Assembly: GCF_028765575.1 (NCBI RefSeq)
Contig: NZ_JARACO010000001.1
Location: 124,001-188,000, forward strand
Length of the DNA stretch: 64,000 nt
DNA from: Aliivibrio sp. S3MY1
GTDB taxonomy: Bacteria > Pseudomonadota > Gammaproteobacteria > Enterobacterales > Vibrionaceae
Reading direction: 5' to 3'
The first letter of the stretch is position 1. Every line of letters starts with the position of its first letter. Below the pieces are notes generated by a model, which was given only the letters and a program-made list of their open reading frames with translations, was not told where the DNA came from and searched no databases. Of the stretch, positions 48,620-57,181 are shown piece by piece. The position numbers and the translations under genes are program-made.

Positions 48620-50125
48620 CTAATACGCGGCTTTCTTTTCAAATAAATTTGGCCAAATCTGTGACAGATCCAAACTCTCTTCAATTGACTCGGCAATACG
48701 CTCAATGGCTTCTTCTTGAATGGCGCCCATATCTATCGCTTTAGTCCCTTGTAAACCCGCCCAAGACAGAATGGCTTCAAACGCGGCGGGCTCATCGAGA
48801 ATACCATGCAAATAAGTGCCAAAAATGGTGTTTTCATCATTAATTGTACCATCATGTCTTACTGTATTTTCATTTGTAATTGATATTAGGGACTTATTAT
48901 CGTTATCCTGAGAGCCTTCTTTTGTACGAGTACTTACTCCTGCGTGAATTTCATAGCCTTTAATGTTCACTAAAGCTTGTCCAGGAAGGTTCAACGTTCC
49001 CTCAACCAACGTTAATTGTTTCTGCTTTTTTAGCTCAGTAGTAATCGGTAAATAACCTAACCCAGAAATCGAAGATGCTTTTCCTTCAAGGCCAAGTGGA
49101 TCGGAAAGCTTATCCCCTAACATTTGATACCCTCCACAAATACCCATGACTTTACCGCCATAGCGTAAATGTCTCTCTATGTCTTTATCCCACCCTTGCG
49201 ATTTAAGGTAATGTAGATCGGCTTGTACTGATTTACTGCCGGGAAGAAGAATAAAATCAGCGCCTGATAATGATTGCCCCTTGCCAACAAACTGAAGATC
49301 AATCTCTGGATGTAAGCGAAGCGGATCAAAATCAGTATGATTACTTATACGTGTAACGACAGGAACTTTAACAACAAACTTCCCTTTCTCTTGCTGTTCG
49401 CTCTTAATCGCATCTTCGGCTTCTAGATTTAACCCATGCAAATAAGGGATAACGCCTAATACTGGTTTACCCGTTTTCTCTTCTAACCATTCAAGGCCGG
49501 GAACAAGTAAAGAAATGTCACCACGAAAGCGGTTAATCACAAAGCCTTTTACTCGTGCTTGTTCCGATTCAGATAATAAAGCTAACGTGCCATATAAATG
49601 CGCAAACACACCACCGCGGTCAATATCAGCAACAATAATCACAGGAACATCAGCCGCTTCAGCAAAGCCCATATTAGCGATGTCATTTTCACGTAAATTA
49701 ATCTCAGCAGGACTTCCCGCCCCTTCAACCACGACACACTGATAGTGTTCAGTTAGATAAGAAAATGATTCCAAAACGTAAGGCATGGCTAATTTTTTGT
49801 AATCTTGAAAGCCCCAAGCATCCATGGTTTCAATCGCTTTACCTTGAACAATAACTTGAGCACCTATATCTGTATTTGGTTTTAATAAAATAGGATTCAT
49901 ATGAACATGAGGTTTTACTCTTGCCGCATCAGCTTGAAGCGCTTGAGCACGACCAATTTCCCCCCCCTCTTCAGTGACGGCACTATTGAGTGCCATATTC
50001 TGAGGCTTAAAAGGGGCAACTTGGATCCCTTTATTGGCAAGAACTCGGCATAAGCCTGCCACAAGTACGGTTTTTCCTGCATCAGAGGTAGTACCTTGAA
50101 CCATTAACGGGGCAAAATCATTCAT
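48620..50125 (-). CDS. cobQ: cobyric acid synthase CobQ/CbiP
   Basis: A 501-residue amidotransferase that adds four amides to adenosylcobyrinate diamide in cobalamin synthesis. The dethiobiotin-synthetase-like N-terminal domain has [15 protein letters not shown]; the C-terminal glutaminase shows the catalytic cysteine in [13 protein letters not shown] and histidine in [11 protein letters not shown]. No other B12 gene is near. Codons 53-56 (Glu-Gly-Gly-Glu) contain an uninterrupted run of eight Gs (plus-strand C-run at 49960-49967), a possible slippage site. Linkage to modABC is unusual in function but the 21-bp spacing is operon-like. Confidence 0.93.
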   Translation of the reverse strand: MNDFAPLMVQGTTSDAGKTVLVAGLCRVLANKGIQVAPFKPQNMALNSAVTEEGGEIGRAQALQADAARVKPHVHMNPILLKPNTDIGAQVIVQGKAIETMDAWGFQDYKKLAMPYVLESFSYLTEHYQCVVVEGAGSPAEINLRENDIANMGFAEAADVPVIIVADIDRGGVFAHLYGTLALLSESEQARVKGFVINRFRGDISLLVPGLEWLEEKTGKPVLGVIPYLHGLNLEAEDAIKSEQQEKGKFVVKVPVVTRISNHTDFDPLRLHPEIDLQFVGKGQSLSGADFILLPGSKSVQADLHYLKSQGWDKDIERHLRYGGKVMGICGGYQMLGDKLSDPLGLEGKASSISGLGYLPITTELKKQKQLTLVEGTLNLPGQALVNIKGYEIHAGVSTRTKEGSQDNDNKSLISITNENTVRHDGTINDENTIFGTYLHGILDEPAAFEAILSWAGLQGTKAIDMGAIQEEAIERIAESIEESLDLSQIWPNLFEKKAAY

Positions 50126-50352
50126 AATTCCATCTATTTATATTAGAAATTCAGTCGCTAATATTACCATTATTCCAAGTTGAGAGGGAGGCTCTGTCTA
50201 TCTTCTTTCGTCCTTAAATTTAGATGAATTGAATATGAATATTTTACTCACGATAGATTCAACCTTGTTTTGTTTTAATAGCTCTATCAAAGCGACACCG
50301 CTTAATATGATTCATTTTAAAAAACAATTCATTATCAAATTAAGGATTTATT

Positions 50353-50733
50353 ATGAAAAAGACAATTATTGCAATTACTGCAGCTCTAATCTTATCTCCA
50401 ACTATCGCGCTAGCTGACAGCAGTGGCCACAATAATCACAAACAAGCACAATTTAATTATACGGGACCAGTCAGCACAATTGGCGTTGCAGAGTTATTGA
50501 AAGACACGAGTATATTTACAGAAAAGAATGCCATTGTAGATGGAAAAATCATTCGCCATCTTCGTAAAGATAAATACCTATTCTCTGATGGCACAACTGA
50601 AATCCAAATTGAATTAGACGATGATATCTCATTACCAACAGCAATTAATGAAACCACAAAAGTGCGTTTATTTGGTGAATATGAAGGCGGGAGTACACCA
50701 GAAATTGAAGTTGATAGCGTTCAAATCCTGTAA
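50353..50733 (+). CDS. BOF (YgiW/YdeI-type) periplasmic stress protein
   Basis: A 126-residue exported protein with a signal peptide cut after ALA, a short His/Asn-rich linker and an OB-fold of the bacterial BOF family (YTGPVSTIGVAELL, VDGKIIRHLRKDKYLFSDGT, IQIELDDD). Related YgiW and YdeI proteins contribute to tolerance of peroxide, metals and cationic peptides. AAGGA lies seven bases before the ATG. It is a single gene. Confidence 0.85.
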   Translation: MKKTIIAITAALILSPTIALADSSGHNNHKQAQFNYTGPVSTIGVAELLKDTSIFTEKNAIVDGKIIRHLRKDKYLFSDGTTEIQIELDDDISLPTAINETTKVRLFGEYEGGSTPEIEVDSVQIL

Positions 50734-50817
50734 GCTCGCACAAAAACTTATAACCTGGCCTATATTTTGCATGAATTTTATCATAGATCAAATTCATGAA
50801 TGTTAGGTTAATAAGTT

Positions 50818-51357
50818 ATGGAATCAACTAAGTACATCAAAAAGGCTCTCATATTGGCAACCATGTTATCTTCGTCAGCAGCGACGGCCAATAACTTCCC
50901 TTATAGCTTTTTTGAAGCCCGAATAGGTACGAGCCCTGGTACATTTGGTGCTCAAATTAACCAACAATTTACAGAAAATTCTCACTTAGTTGGACAAATT
51001 GAAAGTAAACTTGAAGGTGACTGGGATATTAATGGTGGTATCGGTTTTAACGGCCCTATTAATGAGTTTGCTGATATTTATGGTCAATTATTACTCCATA
51101 ACGTAAAAGACAAGTCAAGTGACAAATTTGGCGATCAAATGCTCACTGAAGTTAATTTTGGTGTTCGAGTTTGGTTAATGCAACAAATTGAAGTTGGTGC
51201 AAAATATGGTCAACTCTTTAATAGCGATACCAACAAAGATATTGGTAGCGTACATTTTCGCTTCCACTCCACAGAGAAACTTTCTGTCGGTGCTGAAGCT
51301 AAATTCAACGGTATCTATGGCGGTCAGATGATGATGACAGCAAGATTTACGTTCTAG
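50818..51357 (+). CDS. small outer-membrane beta-barrel-like protein
   Basis: A 179-residue exported protein with a signal peptide cut near ATA-NNF. The mature part alternates hydrophobic and polar residues in strands and ends in aromatic RFTF, typical of outer-membrane barrels of about eight strands. I do not recognise the family. It has its own terminator (51441-51478). The gap to the BOF gene is 84 bp without a clear terminator, so cotranscription is possible. Confidence 0.6.
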   Translation: MESTKYIKKALILATMLSSSAATANNFPYSFFEARIGTSPGTFGAQINQQFTENSHLVGQIESKLEGDWDINGGIGFNGPINEFADIYGQLLLHNVKDKSSDKFGDQMLTEVNFGVRVWLMQQIEVGAKYGQLFNSDTNKDIGSVHFRFHSTEKLSVGAEAKFNGIYGGQMMMTARFTF

Positions 51358-51440
51358 TACACTGAAATGACTCCGTACATTTTAAAGTAACTAAAAAACT
51401 AAATATTAGCCTTTCGAGTCAATTTTAGAAAAATAAACAT

Positions 51441-51478
51441 AAAGTCAGTGCATTTATAATTAATTCACTGGCTTTTTT
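51441..51478 (+). terminator. terminator after the barrel-like gene
   Basis: AAAGTCAGTG (51441-51450) pairs with CACTGGCTTT (51466-51475) with one G-U pair; a run of six Ts follows. Confidence 0.75.
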
Positions 51479-51578
51479 GTTTCAAAAATAAGCATTCTTT
51501 AAATCAATCAAAAAACACTTGATTTCACTTTCTTTTGCACCTAACTTGTTATCATGTTGTTAAAAAGGATGTTACGAC

Positions 51579-52997
51579 ATGAAAGTGTTGCATAAATTAC
51601 TATTATTACTTTGGTTTACTCCCTACTTGGTTTTTTCTATTGAGCTTTCCCCATTAGCTCAGGTGCCCTATACCGGAGATTTAAAAGTACTAGAAAAGAA
51701 AGGGACTATACGAGTTCTTGTCTCTGCCGATCTCGGTTTTTATTATATAGAAAAAGGTCAACCTAAAGGAATAATTGCTGAGTTTCTTCACCATTTTGAA
51801 TTACATTTACGTAAAAATAAAATACAGGTAAATATTCAAGTTATTCCAGTTCCACGAGATGATCTTTTTGATACGCTCGAAGCAGGCTTTGGGGATATTG
51901 CTGTCGCTAATTTAACCATTACACCACAACGTTTAAAATACGTTGACTTTAGTGATCCTATTATCAGTAACGGCCAAGAGTGGCTTGTGAGTTCAAAATC
52001 AGTTCCTACTATTACTTCTTTCGAAGATCTATCAGGGAAAGAAGTCTGGGTTCGAGCAAGTTCGAGTTATTTTGAAAGCTTACAGGTTATTAATAAAAGC
52101 TTATCAGAAAACGGGCTTCCCCCTATATACGTTCAATTTATCGAAGAGAATCTTCAAGATTACGAATTGATGGAGATGATAAATCAAGATATTCTGCCTA
52201 TTACTGTTATTGATAGCCATAAATCACAATTATGGACAAACATAATGGAAAATATCACGATCAATAAATCACTCCCAATTAGGACCGATGCAAATATTGG
52301 TTGGGCAATAAGAAAAAACAGTCCTCAATTAAAAATAGCACTTAATAAATACGTAAAAAAAATTAAACAAGGCTCTTTTCTAGGAAACGTTATCTATAAC
52401 AAATACCTTGGTAATACCAAATGGCTTAAAAATGCACTTAACCCAAATACGGTTAAACAATTTAATAGCCTTGCTCTTTTATTCGAGCAATATGCGGAAC
52501 AATACCAATTCGATTGGTTAATGATTTCAGCCCAAGCTTATCAAGAATCAAGATTTAACAATCGACTTGTATCTCACATGGGTGCGGTAGGGATTATGCA
52601 GGTTCTACCTAAAACAGCCAAAGAACCTTATATAAATATCAAGAATTTCAGACAGCTAGAACATAACATTCATGCTGGTGTAAAATACATGGACTTTGTC
52701 CATAAACGCTATTTCTTAAGGCCAGAAATAACCAAAGAAAATCAGATGTATTTTTCACTAGCAGCCTACAACGCAGGTCCTGCTAATGTAAGAAAAATGC
52801 GTAGGATGGCGCTAAAGCACGGCTATAACCCTAATGTCTGGTTTAATAATGTGGAGATCATGGCTAGAAAATATGTCAGTAAAGAGCCGGTTCACTATGT
52901 GGCTAATATCAGTCGTTACTATGTTATCTATAAACAGATTGCACTACTGCAATCACTTAGAGAACATCAAAACGCCTCTAACTACAAACTGTTTTAA
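51579..52997 (+). CDS. MltF-like protein: solute-binding domain plus lytic transglycosylase
   Basis: A 472-residue exported protein. Residues about 35-280 form a family-3 solute-binding domain (GTIRVLVSADLGFYYIEKGQPKG). Residues about 300-440 form an SLT-type transglycosylase with catalytic Glu323 in AQAYQESRFN, then GAVGIMQVLPKTA and FSLAAYNAGPANV. The layout is that of MltF, which cleaves peptidoglycan; the binding domain may sense muropeptides. The signal ends near FSIEL without a lipobox, so it is probably soluble in the periplasm or membrane-anchored by its signal. Confidence 0.88.
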   Translation: MKVLHKLLLLLWFTPYLVFSIELSPLAQVPYTGDLKVLEKKGTIRVLVSADLGFYYIEKGQPKGIIAEFLHHFELHLRKNKIQVNIQVIPVPRDDLFDTLEAGFGDIAVANLTITPQRLKYVDFSDPIISNGQEWLVSSKSVPTITSFEDLSGKEVWVRASSSYFESLQVINKSLSENGLPPIYVQFIEENLQDYELMEMINQDILPITVIDSHKSQLWTNIMENITINKSLPIRTDANIGWAIRKNSPQLKIALNKYVKKIKQGSFLGNVIYNKYLGNTKWLKNALNPNTVKQFNSLALLFEQYAEQYQFDWLMISAQAYQESRFNNRLVSHMGAVGIMQVLPKTAKEPYINIKNFRQLEHNIHAGVKYMDFVHKRYFLRPEITKENQMYFSLAAYNAGPANVRKMRRMALKHGYNPNVWFNNVEIMARKYVSKEPVHYVANISRYYVIYKQIALLQSLREHQNASNYKLF

Positions 52998-53003
52998 CCA
53001 TAC

Positions 53004-53035
53004 AAAAATGCCCAAATCTAATTTGGGCATTTTTT
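53004..53035 (+). terminator. terminator of the MltF-like gene
   Basis: A 14-bp stem (53004-53017 with 53021-53034, core ATGCCCAAAT/ATTTGGGCAT) has a 3-nt loop and flanking A- and T-runs. Confidence 0.9.
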
Positions 53036-53081
53036 GCTAATTATATTTACACTAGATAACCTAAACCAGAATAAATAGGCT

Positions 53082-53735
53082 TTATTTAGCTAATTTCACT
53101 TTTGGTTGAACAAATTTTTTGCTGACATCGACAACCGCAACATCACGAAAGAAAGTTCTACCCAGTAAGACAGGGAAAGTCATGTGTGTACGATCATTCA
53201 ACGTGAACTCTGTTTTGGTTTTTAAATCACCGATTTGAACCCAAACTGCAATTACAGGGCGATCTGTTCTCTCTTCGGTACTCGATTGTCGAATCGTCAC
53301 AATACGAGAAACAGGCAATTCAAATGCCTTGGTCTTATTACCACTATGAGCCAATTTAAACTTGACCCAATCTTTTCCATCACGCTCAAACATTTGAATA
53401 TCGATTGCAGAAATGGACGAGGTTGTTGCTCCAGTATCGATACGAGCCTTAGCATTATGATTTATTGCTTTGATGTACATCCACTCTTCTTCACCTAAGA
53501 TTAATTTACCATCTGCCGTTTTTAAATTGGTAGCATCTGGCTTCTTTACTGGTGGCTTTGGATCAACTTGCGGCTTCTGCTCAGGCTTTACTTCTGGTTT
53601 TTTTTCAGGAGTAGCTGGTTGCTCTACCGCTGGCTTATCTGCGCTCTCATCAGGTGTCGTTGTTGCTGTTGTAGACATACAACCAGCAAGAAAAATAGGT
53701 AAAAGTAACATTGACCACTTTTTTGTTATCTTCAT
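53082..53735 (-). CDS. retropepsin-like aspartic protease lipoprotein (PF05618 type)
   Basis: A 217-residue lipoprotein (FLAGCMS, Cys19). A long Pro/Glu/Lys-rich linker with PEKKPEVKPEQKPQV-type repeats (about 25-68) precedes a domain with the retropepsin-like active-site motif ARIDTGATTSSISA (Asp100) and VLLGRTFF near the end. The family was once called an ATP-dependent zinc protease; the fold and DTGA motif point to an aspartic protease. A second member starts at 63666. The linker suggests reach across the periplasm. Substrate unknown. Confidence 0.82.
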   Translation of the reverse strand: MKITKKWSMLLLPIFLAGCMSTTATTTPDESADKPAVEQPATPEKKPEVKPEQKPQVDPKPPVKKPDATNLKTADGKLILGEEEWMYIKAINHNAKARIDTGATTSSISAIDIQMFERDGKDWVKFKLAHSGNKTKAFELPVSRIVTIRQSSTEERTDRPVIAVWVQIGDLKTKTEFTLNDRTHMTFPVLLGRTFFRDVAVVDVSKKFVQPKVKLAK

Positions 53736-53802
53736 GCGTTTTCCTTTACTGTCTTATTTATAACCATTTGTTTTAGTATCGTGAACATTTCAAAAATATC
53801 CA

Positions 53803-54990
53803 TTACTTATTTGCAATAGAGGCTATAGATTTTGCAATATAATCAATGTGCTGCTTTTGCATACCTGCGATATTAATGCGTCCATCTCCTACGGCATAAA
53901 TACCATATTGTGATTTTAAACTTGCCATCTGCACAGGAGTGAAACCAATAACAGAGAACATGCCTTTATGCTGTTCAATAAAATCAAAGCCTGTTGATTG
54001 TGTTTCATCGCGTAGTGCCGCACAAAGATCAGTGCGCAAACTCAATAGTCGTTTTTGCATCTGATCTAGCTCTGTGCGCCATAATAACGTTAATGCTTCG
54101 TCATTTAAGATCCGACCTACAATCGCTGCACCATGATCGGGCGGCATGGTATAAGTTGCACGTGCCATTTGTAGAAGTTTTGCTTTGGCATTCATTGCTA
54201 TTTCGATATTGGCAGCAATAACCATTGCAGCACCAGTACGCTCACGATATAGACCAAAATTTTTTGAGCATGAGGTGGCAATAAACATTTGAGGAACACG
54301 GTCCGCCATAAAACGTAAACCTGCCCCATCAGCTTCTAACCCATCACCAAATCCTTGGTAGGCAATATCTACAAACGGGATAAAACCGTTCTTTAGCGCT
54401 AATTCTGTAATTGCAATCCAATCAGAAAGACGAATATCAGCCCCCGTAGGGTTATGACAGCAACCGTGAAGCAAAATAATATCTTTAGCGCCTGCTTTTG
54501 AAAGATCAGCCATCATCGCTGCACTATCGACTTGTTTTGTTGCAGGATTAAAGTAATTGTAGTGCTTAACCTTTAATCCCGCCGCTTCCATGACTGGTTG
54601 ATGGTTAATGTAGCTCGGGTTACTTATCCAAACCGTTGCATCTGGCTCTGTTGATTTAATTAGATCAGCAAGCATACGTAAGGCACCACTTGCTCCAGGG
54701 GTTTGAATCGCAGAAACACGCTCATACGCAGAGGTGTCATGTAGCAGTAAATCAACCATACTCTGATTAAAGACTTCACAACCGGCAAGACCTACGTAGG
54801 CTTTTGTGGTTTGCTCAGCAGCGATAGCTTTTGCTGAATCACTAACCGCTTGCATGATTGGAGTTTGACCTTGGTCATTGCGATAAACACCAATGCCGAG
54901 ATCGACTTTGTTGTCACGCTCATCAGCACGGTATTCAATAGAAAGAGAAAGAATGGGATCTTTAGCAGGAGTCGCTATATTTTGCAGCAT
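53803..54990 (-). CDS. aspartate/aromatic aminotransferase (class I)
   Basis: A 395-residue PLP enzyme of the AspC/TyrB group. Seen are the N-terminal DPILSLSIEYRADER, HGCCHNPTG (175-183), FVDIAYQGFGDGLE and the PLP lysine Lys243 in TSCSKNFGLYRERTG. It transfers amino groups between aspartate or aromatic amino acids and 2-oxo acids. Motifs do not decide between AspC and TyrB. It is a single gene reading away from the inserted island downstream in coordinates. Confidence 0.9.
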   Translation of the reverse strand: MLQNIATPAKDPILSLSIEYRADERDNKVDLGIGVYRNDQGQTPIMQAVSDSAKAIAAEQTTKAYVGLAGCEVFNQSMVDLLLHDTSAYERVSAIQTPGASGALRMLADLIKSTEPDATVWISNPSYINHQPVMEAAGLKVKHYNYFNPATKQVDSAAMMADLSKAGAKDIILLHGCCHNPTGADIRLSDWIAITELALKNGFIPFVDIAYQGFGDGLEADGAGLRFMADRVPQMFIATSCSKNFGLYRERTGAAMVIAANIEIAMNAKAKLLQMARATYTMPPDHGAAIVGRILNDEALTLLWRTELDQMQKRLLSLRTDLCAALRDETQSTGFDFIEQHKGMFSVIGFTPVQMASLKSQYGIYAVGDGRINIAGMQKQHIDYIAKSIASIANK

Positions 54991-55080
54991 ATTTTCATAT
55001 CCTTATGATCTGTAATGTATTTAAGTTACCATTCAGATAGGAAAATATCACGTTTTATTGTTTGTATTTTTACAATTTTC

Positions 55081-55146
55081 TTACAAATGGTTAATTGTAT
55101 GAATAATTTGATTGCTCGAACCACGCCACTCCAATGACGGGTCGGC
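55081..55146 (-). pseudogene. displaced 3' end of nrdG
   Basis: Read on the minus strand in the nrdG frame, this fragment gives ADPSLEWRGSSNQIIH, identical to the present nrdG, then TINHL and a TAA stop at 55081-55083. The intact gene ends with YFNSI instead, at exactly the same length. The fragment therefore looks like the original gene end, separated from its body by the island. Confidence 0.8.
55100..55146. repeat. 47-bp direct repeat, outer copy (attachment-site-like)
   Basis: Identical over 47 bp to 57201-57247, at an offset of 2101 bp and in the same orientation. The flanking bases differ on both sides. It lies inside the displaced nrdG tail. Confidence 0.95.
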
Positions 55147-55293
55147 ATTTATAGATAGCTAAACTGTAATATTGCATGCAAAGCAATTAACTACAATACT
55201 ATCAATATCTTATTGAAAAAATAGTCTTTCCTTATTAAAGCTAAATCAATAGAATGGAGTTCTAAATATTATCGCGTTTAAAGTGGTCGTAAA

Positions 55294-57138
55294 ATGAACA
55301 GAAATGTAATATCTAATCTTTTAAGTGAGCGTAGTAATTTCATTGTATTAGGTTTAACTGGTAGAACAGGCTCTGGCTGTACTACAACTGCAAGTTTACT
55401 AGAAAAAGGTGATCTAGTATCTCCTGTCGATACACAAGAATTAAAATACAATGGTACTAATTTTTTTACAGGTCTCAATCAAAAACGTTATGAGATAGTT
55501 AAAAAATACACTGAAAAAAATAAACAAAATTTTACGACTATTAAAGTAAGTGAATTAATAAGTGCTTTTATACTAGATATAGATAAGTACCAATTGATAG
55601 AATTCATAAAACAATTAGACCCTGATTTATATGAAAATATAGAAGATGATTTTCATAATACGGAAAAATGCTTTATAAAGTATAAAAAAAAGATGTCCGA
55701 TATCTCAGATATTAATAAATATATTTTAAACGAAAATGATTTAACACGACAAGATGTTGCTAATAAATTAGGGGCGTGGCAAGAATTAATTCATAAGTTT
55801 TCTGCTGAATTTAAAAATGAATTGGGAAAAATAAGAAAAGAACTATATGTAACACTATACCAAGAAGCTGGAGATTCGATAAGAAGTACAGGTAAAATAT
55901 CTACATTATTTCACTTAAATATAGACATTGATAATTTATATAAGATACCTAGAGTTATAAATAAAATCATAAAAATACAAAGGTATTTAGATAAAAAATT
56001 ACATAAAAAAACTTATATCGTTATTGATGCTATTAGAAACCCATATGAAGCAAAATATTTCAAGGACAGATATTCTGCATTCTATTTAATGTCTATAAAT
56101 ACTATCGATGAAGATAGAAAAAAATATTTAACTAATATACATAAATTCACGACAGATAAAATCACTGAGATAGATAAGAAAGAGTCTGGAAAATCAATAA
56201 AAACTTTGCAAAAATGCGACACCTGCAACGATGTTAAGTATGGGGTGGTAAATAAAAATACAACACAATGTGAGAAAAAAAGATGTAATGGTAAGTATTC
56301 TGAAGACAAAGAAAATCATATTGAATTATTAATTCAAAATGTTAAAAAATGTGTTGAAATATCAGATATACATATTTTCAATCCAAAAAATGAACCTGAC
56401 AATCATAATATTCTTAAAGCTCAACTAGCTTGGTATACTAGCTTAATGAAGCACCCCGGCCTAGTTACGCCGACAGCTTTAGAGAGAGTTATGCAAATTG
56501 CTTATACTGCCAAAATGAACTCAGGATGTATATCTAGGCAAGTAGGCGCTGTAGTTACTGACGTCGATTATTCTATTAAATCTGTCGGTTGGAATGATGT
56601 TGCAACAGGGCAAGTACCTTGCAACTTAAGATCATTATGCGGATTAAAAAGTTTTTCAAGTAATATTGACTATAGTTTATATGAAAGACAAAATAAGGAT
56701 TTTAGATCCGAAGCTGAAAAAAAATTAAATAGCCTTTCCAGCATAAAAGATTCTGGTCGAAACCTTTCTTATTGTTTTAAATCAATACAAAACACTGTGG
56801 ATAATGAAAAGAACCAAGTGCATACTCGCTCTTTACATGCTGAAGAAAATGCATTTCTTCAACTAGCAAAATATGGAAGCGCTGCGATTAAAGGCGGTAA
56901 ATTATTTACAACAGCAAGTCCTTGTGAACTTTGTGCAAAAAAAGCATACCAACTAGGTATTGAGGAAGTAATATACATAGATCCTTACCCTGGTATTGCA
57001 ATGGACCATATTCTAAATATAGGTTCTAAACCACCTAGCCTTATTCAATTTAGAGGTGCTGTTGGCTCTGCTTATCATAAGCTCTATGAACCATTAATGC
57101 CTTATAAAGATGAATTAGAATATCTAACCATAACGTAA
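55294..57138 (+). CDS. AvcD/DcdV-type anti-phage deoxycytidylate deaminase
   Basis: A 614-residue protein. The N-terminus (about 17-250) resembles a P-loop kinase: VLGLTGRTGSGCTTTASLLE, where cysteine (Cys29) stands at the Walker lysine position, and TYIVIDAIRNPYEAKYF. A CX2C-X14-CX4C cluster follows (Cys308, 311, 326, 331). The C-terminal part (about 410-600) is a deoxycytidylate deaminase: MQIAYTAKMNSGCISRQVGAVVTD, the zinc-site HAE at 515-517 and PCELC at 544-548. This is the layout of the AvcD/DcdV proteins that deplete dCTP/dCMP on phage infection. Codon use is rich in AAA, ATA and AGA, unlike the neighbours, which indicates transfer. It is convergent with nrdG. Function is inferred from architecture, not shown. 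Confidence 0.82.
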   Translation: MNRNVISNLLSERSNFIVLGLTGRTGSGCTTTASLLEKGDLVSPVDTQELKYNGTNFFTGLNQKRYEIVKKYTEKNKQNFTTIKVSELISAFILDIDKYQLIEFIKQLDPDLYENIEDDFHNTEKCFIKYKKKMSDISDINKYILNENDLTRQDVANKLGAWQELIHKFSAEFKNELGKIRKELYVTLYQEAGDSIRSTGKISTLFHLNIDIDNLYKIPRVINKIIKIQRYLDKKLHKKTYIVIDAIRNPYEAKYFKDRYSAFYLMSINTIDEDRKKYLTNIHKFTTDKITEIDKKESGKSIKTLQKCDTCNDVKYGVVNKNTTQCEKKRCNGKYSEDKENHIELLIQNVKKCVEISDIHIFNPKNEPDNHNILKAQLAWYTSLMKHPGLVTPTALERVMQIAYTAKMNSGCISRQVGAVVTDVDYSIKSVGWNDVATGQVPCNLRSLCGLKSFSSNIDYSLYERQNKDFRSEAEKKLNSLSSIKDSGRNLSYCFKSIQNTVDNEKNQVHTRSLHAEENAFLQLAKYGSAAIKGGKLFTTASPCELCAKKAYQLGIEEVIYIDPYPGIAMDHILNIGSKPPSLIQFRGAVGSAYHKLYEPLMPYKDELEYLTIT

Positions 57139-57146
57139 AGTATTCG

Positions 57147-57177
57147 ACCGAGAGGCAATATTAAATTACCTCTCGGT
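57147..57177. terminator. hairpin between the deaminase gene and nrdG
   Basis: ACCGAGAGG/CCTCTCGGT (57147-57155 and 57169-57177) with AAT/ATT as inner pairs. There is no good T-run on either side, so termination is only probable. It belongs to the island, not to the original nrdG locus. Confidence 0.55.
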
Positions 57178-57181
57178 TACA

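Larger units (their letters stand above)
54991..55293. other. 303-bp gap spanning the island junction
   Basis: Holds the aminotransferase promoter side (54991-55080), the displaced nrdG tail (55081-55146), and the first 147 bp of the island (55147-55293). Within the latter, ACTATCAATA/TATTG..ATAGT (55198-55225) can form a hairpin followed by CTTTCCTT. No small protein gene is seen. Confidence 0.45.
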
